Assembly (NCBI RefSeq): GCF_000004825.1
Contig: NW_008805070.1
Span: 1,550,001 to 1,614,000 of the forward strand
Origin: Heterostelium album PN500
Taxonomy: Eukaryota > Evosea > Eumycetozoa > Acytosteliales > Acytosteliaceae
Reading direction: 5' to 3'
Length of the DNA stretch: 64,000 nucleotides
Positions 1 through 9,319 of this stretch are shown piece by piece (within the stretch, counting starts at the first letter, position 1; each line of letters starts with the position of its first letter). The notes under the pieces were generated by a model, which saw only the letters and a program-made list of their open reading frames with translations, was not told the DNA's origin and ran no database searches. Made by a program: the position numbers and the translations under genes.

Positions 1-1179
1 TTATTTCGCAGTTTTTTTTTCCAATAAAAACTTAGTGGATTTTACTATTATCAACAAAGTTTCTGTCCTCATGCCCATGTTTTTTAGTGCAAACTCTGGA
101 TTCACTGAACATATTTAAATATCCACCCACAACATAAGATAGAATATCTTAATTAATTTTCTTTTGTACAGTAAATAAATTTTTACTGTATTTGTCTTTT
201 TCTTTGTGATTTTTATTTTTTCCCAAACCCCAAATTTAATTGTGTAATTCCTTATTGGTTTAAAATTTAAACAAATTATTTAAAATAGGAAAAGAAAATC
301 AAATCAAAATATTTTTTTAAATAATTATAAAAATTTAGATTTATTTGAAAATATTTAAAAATGTTCTTAATATATTTGAATGTCATCTAAGAAGAGTCAC
401 TTTATCAAATTGATTCCAAATTTTGACGATATACACTTTTAAATGATACATCTTTGATACTACTAGAATATTGTTTAATCCCTCCTGTGTATCGTTATTC
501 GCTATGTCTAAAAATTTTTGAATTTCACTTCTGTTCTCTAATAAAATGTTAAAATAATTATTTTAAAAAATTTTATTTATTTTAATTTTTTTATACTCTT
601 CATAACTCATCGTATTTCCTTCACATAGTATTCATATAGTTTAAATAATGCCACTTTGGGATAGACCCCTTGATAGTGAGTGGATCTTTTACTTGACATT
701 CAGAATTGACACTTTCACGGCTGAGATTTCTTTTTTTTCCAAATTCCTAAAACTGTAAGGATTAACAATTACAGTAAAAATACTATTTTTTTGCCACTTA
801 CTATCAAACTAATAGATAGATATATATTTATTTGATCATTTTATTTTATTTTTTAAATTAATATATATTTAGAAAGATCATAATTCAAACTTGTACTAAA
901 CTAAAACAAAGCTGATCCAAATGATTTGTCAAACTTCCTAATATCTTTGATAGTAAAGGATATGATAGATTTACAAATATATTATTTTTATTATTATCTT
1001 TCATTTATAGGATTTCAAAAAAAAATAAAAGGAGAAACAAATCAGTTTTTAGATTTTTTTTTAACTCATTTTTTTTTTTTAAAAATTTATTTCATTTGTA
1101 AAATTAAAGATTATGAATTTGGTATGTCCAAATTAATATTAATTAAAATAAAATTTTTTTTTTAATAATTTTATTTTTA
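1..1179. other. AT-rich region with one possible terminal exon
   Basis: This stretch lies downstream of the F-box-like gene. It is strongly AT-rich with homopolymer runs. The first 36 bases match, in inverted form, a sequence at 4715-4748. The only coding-like segment is at 383-537 on the minus strand and is listed separately. Confidence 0.5.
383..537 (-). pseudogene. possible terminal exon of an unidentified gene
   Basis: A minus-strand acceptor (TTTTATTAG) at 538-546 is followed by 51 open codons ending in TGA at 383-385. The translation has non-repetitive, protein-like composition, including QKFLDIANNDTQEGLNNILV, unlike the surrounding low-complexity DNA. Further upstream on the same strand (about 610-700) is a second protein-like stretch (YPKVALFKLYEYYVKE), but I could not join the two with an acceptable splice. 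It may be the end of a decayed gene or a chance open frame. No family was recognised. Confidence 0.25.
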
Positions 1180-4132
1180 TTAATCTGTTATTCTTTTGAA
1201 TTTATACAGTTTATCATCCATAGGTCGAAACTTTCCAATATTAACCAAGTTGTCTGATAAAAGTGATTGATTTAACATTGGAATATAGATATCATTTCCA
1301 TTGAATCCATTGTAAATTAATTTTACTATTTTAATTTGTTGTCCTTTTTCTTGATTTAATATATCGAAAACTTGATTTAACTGGGTTACTAATGAAATGG
1401 GTTCAATCTTATTAACATTATTTACAAAAATATTATATTGGATAGTCAATTTCCATATGTTTGGATTCAGATTAATTAATCCAATGAAGAACTCGAGATT
1501 TAGAGTTGGATCGAGTTTGATCGATCTTAGTTTCGGCGAAGTCTGAAAGATATGTGTCATACAGTCAAAATTCTTACATCTAAATTTACTGACTGCTATC
1601 TTTCTAAGATTGGAAAGAATTATATTCTTGGGGGGTTCTGAATTAAAAAAATAGGATGTGATCAGAGAGTGTTGATCAGGATTGTCGATGGCGATAGAAG
1701 TTGTTGAAACAGATGCTGAGATGTTGACCTTGGGACTGGATTTTCTGAGCTCCAAAAGAGATGATATTTCTTCATTCACCAACATTGTGCTTACATTTGA
1801 AAAAATAAATTCCACCGAAACCAATTGATCTTTGTTAGTTGCATCCAACAATCTTTGAAAATGAGTATTTGTTCCGTGTACCGATCTTCTGAATTTAAGG
1901 AATTTCAAATTCATAAAGATCGGTGTTTCAGGAGAATAATATCCAATTCCAAAATCTCTATATGATTCTAGATTGTCAAGAAATTCCGTTTTGATAGCAT
2001 AGGGAATATATTTAAGTTCAGTGTCATCCAAGTGAGGAGGTGGTTTCTTCGAACTAAGCACCCAAACTGTGAACCAATATATTCGAGCCTGCTTGAAATT
2101 CGGATGGTCACGTTTGGAATATTGGTAAAGAGAGAAGAACAACAGTTGAAGAAAATTTTGGAAACCATTGAAAGCTGAACCTTTGATTTCGTATCCAAGT
2201 ATTTATCAAAGAGTAACATTGAAATGATATGCTTTAGAACCACATAATTTAGAGTTGGTGTGGGTTTGGTGGTATTGCAATCTAAATAACATTGTTGAAC
2301 TGGTGATTTCTGATTTTCTGGAAAGAATCGATTGATATATGAAAAAGATCTTTGATATACTATGATGTTGAAAACTATTTGGTGATTTATCTTTTTGAAT
2401 ATTTTGTTGATTAAAGTTGGATCGTGATTGTGTATCCTATCAAACAATTTGAAGCCAATTGAAGCGAATGGATCGCAAATAACAAAATCTATGGCGAATT
2501 TAGAATACAACAACTCTAAAAATATCACAATATTGTCAATACTCTCGATTTCCATGAGAAATTTCATCGAACCAATGTCCTTAGCACCCATATTTTTGAT
2601 ATTGTTGTCCAATATCAAGCTGGTTGTAGTTGTACATGGCAAAGAGAGAGCAAATTTACAATATTTGAAAGTACTACAAAATCTGGGTTGAAAGATCTGC
2701 AAATGCTTATCTGTAAAGAATCCTGAAACCATTCTCAGGAATTTCATTCGATAGGAAAGATATACAAATTCTCGGACATAGCTATTCGAAAATTGAAGAA
2801 ACTCTAGTTTGAACGGTGTAAGAACACTTTGAATTAATTCGCGATCTAATGATTCCATGAGAATGAGTGATTTAACCAATACTCTAAATATAGCTGGTTC
2901 TTTAACTCGTTGATAAAAATACAACAACATCTTGGACAATGAACTGCCAGAGTGATTAATGTAGAGTTTCCTTGACAATAACCTCGTAATATCCACATCA
3001 TTCGATTTGATATATTCCAAAATATGATGAAAAAGATTGGAAGGCATTTCAATGGCTCTCACTCTGTAGATGTCGAAAATAACCAATGATTCCAAATTCC
3101 TTATTCCAACGTGTAATGGAAATTGACGAATCATCATCTCTCCAAACTCTGATGTTTCCAATCGTTGAACAATAGAATCGACTTTAACATCTCTGATAAA
3201 GTATGAATTCATTTTAAACAATGAACCAACTAGTATCTTCTTGTTTGAACTGCTTGATAAAAACAAATCTATAAGAGCACTTTGTTTGACTTTTACTCTT
3301 TTCTTCAACCAGTGTTGGTGTTCTTCTTTGACTTTCTCCTGAGGATTGAGCCATCCAACATGAATCAAAATATTAAAGAATGTAAGATATTCATTTGATT
3401 GTGAATCATCGTCGTTACCCAACATACTTGAATGAATATTAAGTTAGTTTATAACACTACTGTTGTCAATAGAAAGTAAGTAACTTACCGGAATATGTAT
3501 TTATCGTTTTTATATATTTGTTCGAGTAAACTAGCATTGACATTCAGTATATACCATAATAATAGTGTCTTGTTTTGAATTGACAGATTTGAAATACTAT
3601 TTTTGTTGTTATGTTCATCCTCGATACTCTTAAAAAAATAAGATTCAATATCGAGTGATATGTTTAACAATGAAAAACGTCGAATGGAGTTGATTGAATT
3701 TTCGATCTCTATGCTCTTGAAAAAGATATACAGATATACATCCAGAACATCAGGTTGCTCACAGAATGAAAGTAAGTAACTGATACAATAGAAATCGTTG
3801 AAAAGTGGTGAATTCAGTGCGTTAGAGATAAATGTTTGATTGATTGATGTCTTATCAGTTTTAATTTGGCTGAAATATTCTGATATACATTGTTTAACAT
3901 CATCAAACTGATTGATATCATTCGTAATATCATAATCACTGAGTAATACCTATTTAAATATACATATATTACAATGTTAATATTCTGCATTTAATCATAA
4001 AAAAACTATCTCGAAAATCCAGTATAATACCTTTATAAAAGAAGAAATCAATGAGAATTCATTTTCTTGATTGAAATCATCTTGGTTTAAAGCACAAAAT
4101 GTCTTTTTTAAAAATTGCTTAACTTTTGACAT
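1180..4132 (-). CDS. F-box-like protein with one frame break
   Basis: Three exons are read on the minus strand: 4132-4031 (ATG, beginning MSKVKQFLKKTF), 3949-3489 and 3426-1180. The introns have clean GT-AG ends and keep phase. The product would be about 930 residues. The N-terminal 570 residues are a helical region I do not recognise. An F-box-like segment follows near residues 580-630 (LKHIISMLLF, then LSMVSKIFFNCC), as in the large dictyostelid F-box families that recruit substrates to SCF ubiquitin ligases. Between about 2100 and 2050 the reading frame shifts, and the remaining 290 residues continue in another frame with normal composition. A 14-base GT...AG segment there would restore the frame but is too short for an intron. 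It is either a recent pseudogene or a sequence error. Confidence 0.6.
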
Positions 4133-4782
4133 AAAATTAATATGTAAGATATTTCAAACAATGTTAATGATAACTTAGAATACTGATTGTTTTACAATAT
4201 ATTTTTTGAAGATATTCCCTCATTCCCTCATTCCCTCATTCCCTCATTCCCTCATTCCCTCATTCCCTCATTCCCTCATTCCCTCATTTTTTGATCAAAA
4301 AATAAAAATAAAATAAAATAAAATAATATTAGAATTTAGAATTTTTTGAATTTTTAAAAAAAAAAAAAAAAAAAAAAAAATTTCTCAGGTCATATCTATT
4401 AGGCAAGTTTGGCAAATAAAAAACTAAAATGAAGAATTAAAAAAAAAAAAGCACCAGAACTAACTAATATTAATGATAACAAAGTGGTATCCAAGAAAGT
4501 AAATTAGAAACTTTATTTGTTTGAAATATTATTTACCAAACCAATGTAAAAATATTTAGTTGTTTGATTGTTTCGGCGTCATTGAGCCGCGTCCATTTTA
4601 CTGTATCAACCAGCGTTATGATGAATAAAATTGACTTATTCACTTTTTAACGTCGCATTAAACTTAATGTATGATTTGTATCATTCAAAATAGTAAAATT
4701 TAATTCAAATATATGTAAGATTTTATTGGAAAAACGTCTGCGAAATAAAATTAATAATGAAAAAAAAAGATTTCATCATATT
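4133..4782. other. intergenic: satellite, poly-A and inverted-repeat end
   Basis: No gene was seen between the F-box-like gene and tRNA-Leu. The region holds the ATTCCCTC octamer array, a run of A around 4356-4380, and at 4715-4748 the inverted counterpart of the first 36 bases of the window, ending 34 bp before the tRNA. Confidence 0.6.
4214..4285. repeat. tandem octamer array (ATTCCCTC)9
   Basis: Nine exact, uninterrupted copies of the 8-base unit ATTCCCTC occupy these positions. The pyrimidine-rich strand composition contrasts with the AT-rich surroundings. It lies about 80 bp upstream of the start of the F-box-like gene (read on the minus strand), so it may fall within its promoter region. 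The unit is a microsatellite-like satellite and does not encode protein. Confidence 0.95.
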
Positions 4783-4864
4783 ACCAGGGTATGTAAGCTG
4801 GTTAAAGCAGTGTGACTTAAGATCTCATCCATTTGGTTCGTGGGTTCGAATCCCACCTCTGGTA
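4783..4864 (+). tRNA. tRNA-Leu (anticodon UAA)
   Basis: This 82-nt class II tRNA has a 7-bp acceptor stem (ACCAGGG with CTCTGGT), discriminator A, a seven-base anticodon loop CTTAAGA with anticodon TAA, a long variable arm, and a T arm with a perfect B box (GGTTCGAATCC). No intron is seen. Two oddities stand out. The D-stem and A box are weak (TATGTAAGCTGG against TRGCNNAGYNGG), and the anticodon stem has one T-T mismatch. It decodes UUA, a heavily used codon in AT-rich genomes. The sequence is a convincing tRNA, but whether it is expressed is uncertain. Confidence 0.88.
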
Positions 4865-4949
4865 GGACTTTTTCCAAAAAATTAAGTCCGCATGCGTTCG
4901 ATAGTCAATATTATAAAAATATAAAACTTCAACATACACTGTACCTTTA

Positions 4950-5188
4950 ATCTATCTTCACAACTATTTCCAAAACGTGCAAATACTAAATAGCTTCATA
5001 CTGTCATTACTATTATATCCTTAACTATTTTACTATCTTATTAAACAATCACAAATCTAATATTAACATTCAATTCACAAAAAAAAAAAAAAATTTTACG
5101 CTCTATCTTCATATCTATTCCCAACAAGTGCTAGTACTAAATATATTCCTATTGTCATTTATATTATATCTTTTCCTATATTTAACTG
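4950..5188. repeat. pair of diverged direct repeats
   Basis: A segment of about 85 bp at 4950-5040 resembles 5102-5188. Both read, with substitutions, CTATCTTCA...TACTAAATA...TGTCATT...ATTATATC...CTATTTTA. A third, weaker copy may lie around 5368-5420. The second copy runs directly into the left arm of the inverted repeat at 5178. Identity is roughly three quarters by eye. Confidence 0.5.
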
Positions 5189-5469
5189 CAGTTACTGAAG
5201 AGCACATGAGGCAGAAAGAGATCTTATTCTACAATAGCAAATCTAACACTTTATTTATATCTGTTAAAAAATGTAAGTCGCACTGTGTGTCACGTGACAT
5301 TTTATTGTACAAGTAAGCAAACTGTCCAGATAAATTCTCTAAACAACATCTTTGTCTATATATTTAATTTACAATCTCTCCTCATATCCATCTTACTTTC
5401 CATAGTATCTAATATTTGAATATTATCTCTTTCTGCCTCATGTGCTCTTCAGTAACTGCAGTTAAATAT
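5178..5469. repeat. 292-bp unit bounded by a 45-bp perfect inverted repeat
   Basis: Positions 5178-5222 and 5425-5469 are exact reverse complements over 45 bases, separated by 202 bp. Each arm itself contains the 12-base palindrome TAACTGCAGTTA near its outer end. The interior carries no convincing gene. The structure resembles a miniature inverted-repeat element or a hairpin-forming locus. No clear target-site duplication is visible outside the arms. It could be a non-autonomous DNA transposon, or a source of double-stranded RNA if transcribed. Confidence 0.8.
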
Positions 5470-6033
5470 TTGTACTTTAATCTATATGTTGTTTACTTCT
5501 ATTGAGATAACTCTTTTCTTTCTTGTTTGATTGATTCTTTTGTATCATACACATTCAAAATCCATATACACTAAGTATTACAATATCTATAAATTCTACT
5601 CTATTACTTATCACCCTTCAATTTATATTCTGTTTAATCGCTTTCCTATTACATTAACATACTCATAATCTGGTCAATTGAGAGTTTATACAGTTGATTG
5701 CCTATAGATAAAATCTAAATTTCGATGACATCCTGTTACCCACAAAATAATAAACAATAAATATGAGATATTGATTACAACTAACTGTTTATAAAACATG
5801 ATTATGACCTTTTGTTTTTTTAAAAATAATTTATTTTATCAAAAATTTGTTTAATTTCAAATACAGATGATTCATATAAACTCTTTTTGATAATAAAACA
5901 CATTAAAATTAATTCATTTTTTAAAAATTTAATTTATTTATTTACAAGTAGTTTTTTGCGTGAATGAAATAATTAATATTTAGAAACAATATTTATTAAT
6001 AAATATTAATAATCTCATTGATAAAGGAAATGA

Positions 6034-6568
6034 TTAATAACCATGGTTGGCACTAACACCAAAGATAATACCGAGTAGAATAATAGAAATAATAAGACCA
6101 ACAAAGAATAAAACAATAGAAATGATTGCCAAAGTTCTAGCAGTCTTGTTTGGTGACTTGAGATACCAGAATCCACCGATCCAAACAATACTGAAACAGA
6201 AACCAACTAAAAAGATAACCAACATGTGATTGTAATCTCTTTCACTCTTACAAGTGATTTGGTGGTGAGCACTGATATCTACTGTGGCATATTGTGGTTG
6301 GTATTGTTGTGCTGGATAACCTTGTTGTTGTGGTGGGTAAGCTTGTGATGGATAACCTTGTTGTTGTGGTGGATAACCTATAAATAAATAAAAAATTGTT
6401 AATATTAATTAATTATTATATTGTTTATTTATTAAATTTCTAATATATACCTTGATTATAATAAACAGGAGGCTGTTGTTGACCTTGATATTGATAAGCT
6501 GGTGGTGGAGATTGATAGGTGACTGGTTTCTTCTCTTCCTCCAATAATGATACTTTTTCTTCTCCCAT
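6034..6568 (-). CDS. small Pro/Gln-rich protein with two membrane helices (copy A)
   Basis: Two exons (6568-6451 and 6377-6034, intron 6450-6378) give 153 residues. The N-terminus is acidic (MGEEKVSLLEEE), followed by a Pro/Gln/Tyr-rich cytosolic-type tail with GYPPQQQ and GYPSQ repeats. The C-terminal half has two hydrophobic helices around residues 92-113 (VIFLVGFCFSIVWIGGFWYL) and 122-148, joined by the short loop KSPNKTAR. There is no signal peptide. I do not recognise a named family. The layout resembles eukaryotic small tail-anchored or hairpin membrane proteins with GYP-rich tails. A paralogue lies at 7692-8163 in the same orientation, so the pair looks like a tandem duplication. Confidence 0.8.
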
Positions 6569-7691
6569 CTTTAACTTTATTTGTTTTATGTTATTAGATT
6601 TCAAAGTGATCAATTAGTGAAATTTGATTTGTTTAAATAGTTTTTAAGAACTGTTGATTGATTTGTTTTCTTTTTGTATAAAGATTACATTTATTTTTTA
6701 AAGAAAAAAACAATTCTCAGCAATCAAAAATTAATCTTATCATGATATTTCGACCTTTAAAAAATCTAAAAAAAAAAAAAAAAACAGGGTTTTCGTTTAC
6801 TATTTTTTATTATAAGATTGTCCACCCACACAATTTTACTCGATTTTTTTTTTCTTGGTAACCAAAGAAGTCAAAAGAAATTTCTACCTACTTTTACAAT
6901 CCTTTTTTTATCTAATTAAAATCTAACATTCATTAGAAAAATGATTAATTAATATATCCAATTACAAGATTTTGAAATCTACAAGAAAAAAAAAAAAGAA
7001 TTTATAACTTTCCTAAAACCAATGATTAGATTCTAAAATCTCAAATACAAAGCAATAAATAAAACAAAAAAAAAAAAAACCAAAGTTGATAACTCTTTTT
7101 TTTTAAAATTTTTATTGCTTAATCACAACAAATATTAATTTTAAGAATAATGATTCTACTATCAGATTCATGCATGAATGATATTCGTTTTGTCTTATCA
7201 CACATGGGATCAACGATAATACTAACAAGAAAAGATGACTTGAAGCTATTGGATGCCTGGCTTGACTTCATTTGATATGATCAAGAAAATGCGAGAAGAA
7301 AATTTTCAGTTCCGCGAGTAAGCAAATTCAAACAAACCCAAAGCGACGTTTTGATCCTTCGATGTCGGTTCTTCTTATCACTGCGCAGAAGCAGATTCGC
7401 AGAGTGTTGGATTGTTCACCCTCTTACAATGAACGTGGGATGGGTTAACCAATTAAATAATTTTGAATCTATTGGATATTAGAAGTCGTGAGACAGGTTC
7501 CCATCACCTTGCTATATAAATAAAATTATAAATTACATATTTAAACATTAATAATTATATCTTTTTTTTTTTTTTTTTTTTAAAAATGAATGAAATAATC
7601 ATTATTAACAAATAATTTATTTATAAATATTAATAATCTCATTAGGGAGTCGATAGCCAAAATTAATAACCATGGTTAGTTAACACTATTA
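6569..7691. other. spacer between the two membrane-protein paralogues
   Basis: The first 590 bp are AT-rich with homopolymers and show nothing further. From about 7165 to 7520 base composition rises and the sequence matches eukaryotic 28S rRNA (listed separately). The remainder is AT-rich and is the 3' region of copy B. Confidence 0.6.
7165..7520 (+). pseudogene. degenerate 28S (large-subunit) rRNA fragment
   Basis: Blocks characteristic of the 3' part of eukaryotic cytosolic 28S rRNA appear in order: AGCGACG then GATCCTTCGATGTCGG (7353-7368), TTCTTATCACTG, GAAGCAGATTCG, GTTGGATTGTTCACCC (7406-7421), GAACGTGGGATGGGTT and GTCGTGAGACAGGTT (7485-7499). Upstream, CATGCATGAATG and GATGACTTGAAGCT resemble the preceding conserved helices. 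Between GGGTT and GTCGTGAG there is about 35 bp of AT-rich sequence where the functional rRNA has only a few bases, and substitutions are common, so it is not a working rRNA. The wording is cytosolic, not mitochondrial. Dictyostelid rRNA genes normally sit on an extrachromosomal palindrome, so this is a chromosomal fragment. Confidence 0.75.
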
Positions 7692-8163
7692 TTACAAGAT
7701 AATGCTGAGTATAATAATAGAAAGAATAAAGGAAACAAAGAATAAAACAATCGAAATGATTGCCAAGGTTCTAGCAGTCTTGTTTGGTGACTTTAAGTAC
7801 CAGAATCCACCGAACCAAACAAAGTTGAAACAGAATCCAATTAAAAGGATGATCAACATGTTATTTAAATCTTTTTCACTTTTATGAGTTAATTGGTGGT
7901 CAGCACTGATATCTACTGTGGCATATTGTTGTTGTGGCGGTTGGTAGGCTTGTGGTGGATAACCTTTGAATAAATAAATTATTAATAAATTATTCAATAG
8001 TTTAAAATAATTATCTTTAAAATTATCTATAAATACTATGATTATAATAAACAGGTGGTTGTTGTTGACCTTGATATTGATAAGCTGGTGATGGTGGTGA
8101 TTGATAGGTGATTGGTTCCTTCACCTCTTCTTCATCCAATAATAATACTTTTTCTTCTCCCAT
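7692..8163 (-). CDS. small Pro/Gln-rich protein with two membrane helices (copy B)
   Basis: Paralogue of the gene at 6034-6568. Exons 8163-8037 and 7963-7692 give 132 residues. It keeps the N-terminus MGEEKVLLLDEEE, a shorter Pro/Gln tail, the motif YATVDISA and both hydrophobic helices with the identical loop WYLKSPNKTARTLAIISIVL. Compared with copy A it loses several GYP repeats and stops about nine residues early. The DNA encoding the copy A ending (ANHGY) is still recognisable just after the stop, at about 7664-7682, as an untranslated relic. The function is not known, and both copies could be expressed. Confidence 0.78.
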
Positions 8164-8688
8164 TGTAATATTTGTTTACGGAATTTAAAAGATGAATAAT
8201 AAAAAGAATTTGAATTTGAAAACATTTATAATAGATTTGTTCCTTAGTATTTAGAATCTGATGACTAATTTAATATTCTCGGTAATCAAAAATTAATTAA
8301 TTTGCTTTGTCATTTCAATAAACTTTACGACCATCTTAAATAACTTTTACCTCTTGTCTTTTCATTAATGTTTAAAGATATTTTTTAGGCTTGGTACCAA
8401 AGAAGTCAAAAATAACCGATTTTACTTAATCGCCAGGAAAATTGTCTTTAGAACAAAAATAAAAAATTCGCCGAGATTTGATGATTCATTGCATAACATG
8501 ACTACAAATTTAACATATTATGATCATAAGTAATAAAAATGATAAACATGTGTTTTGTCTAACTTTATTTCGTATCATATTATCATTCTTCAGAGCAATT
8601 TGAAAAGTTAATTTTTTTACCAAAGAATATTACTAGTATTTCATTTTATAAGTGGGATCGTTATCTCCGAATCTAAGTCTAACGGGAT
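8164..8688. other. intergenic, no gene seen
   Basis: This is the upstream region of the membrane-protein copy B, followed by sequence leading to the displaced LENG8 fragment. It is AT-rich with no open frame of note, and no RNA gene or repeat was recognised. Confidence 0.5.
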
Positions 8689-9017
8689 TGCATAATTTGT
8701 TGTTGATTATCAAAGTTATTGTTAAACATTGGTTGTTGTATTTGTTGCTGACCTTTTGTTGTAGTTATCGTGGTTGTCATAGGTAACGTGACATTTGTAT
8801 TATTCGATTGATTATAAAAATGTTTGTAATAGGGTGTTTTCTGCATATAGTAATATTGATAAAAGTAATTCGGATCCATTTGTTGTTGCTGTGTATTATT
8901 CATTTGTAGTTGTTGTATTTGTTGTTGCTGTGGAATATTCATCTGTTGTTGTTGTTGTTGCGTTTGTTGTTGTTGCTGAATGGTCATCTGTTGTTGCATT
9001 TGTTGTTGGTGTAGATT
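8689..9017 (-). pseudogene. displaced partial copy of the LENG8 Gln-rich exon
   Basis: The minus strand matches about 29012-29370 of the LENG8-like gene nearly base for base outside the CAA repeats, including [26 protein letters not shown] and [16 protein letters not shown]. Both ends stop abruptly in unrelated sequence: at the 5' side inside the codons for LHQQQ, and at the 3' side just after QQQIMQ. No start codon, promoter or poly-A tail belongs to it, and the parent region has no intron, so DNA duplication and retrocopying cannot be told apart. It is an inverted, dispersed gene fragment. Confidence 0.85.
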
Positions 9018-9319
9018 TTTATAATCAATAATAATGATGTTATCTATTATCTATCCTTCTTTCTTTGTTTGTTACATGTGTATTCTATACTAATGGAATA
9101 TAGTAGCTACTCAATCTAATCATTTCAATCTCACTGTCTCATTGTCACAAAATAATAATTAAAATGTTAGAACCATTCCAACCGAATAAATAGGGATGTA
9201 AACAATTTTGATTCCTACCTATTCTGTTTTTTTTCTTTGTTTTTTTTTTGTAAAAATTTAGAATTAAGATCTACATAGTAAAAGTAAAAGACAATGATTG
9301 TCATTTAGATAGTAAAACT
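9018..9319. other. upstream region of F-box/LP-repeat gene 1
   Basis: About 300 bp of AT-rich sequence with T- and A-runs, as expected of a dictyostelid promoter. Nothing else was recognised. Confidence 0.4.

Larger units (their letters stand above)
4865..6033. other. repeat-rich spacer downstream of tRNA-Leu
   Basis: No gene was seen. It contains two diverged direct repeats (about 4950-5040 and 5102-5188), a long perfect inverted repeat (5178-5222 with 5425-5469) and low-complexity AT sequence up to the 3' end of the small membrane-protein gene. Dictyostelid retroelements often settle next to tRNA genes, so this may be an old insertion zone, but no element coding sequence remains. Confidence 0.5.

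Noticed and set aside
4214-4285. CRISPR-like array
   Set aside because: It is a simple 8-base tandem satellite without spacers, in a eukaryotic genome.
7165-7520. Mitochondrial large rRNA insertion (nuclear mitochondrial DNA)
   Set aside because: The blocks GATCCTTCGATGTCGG and TTGGATTGTTCACCC follow the cytosolic 28S wording, not the bacterial-type mitochondrial one.
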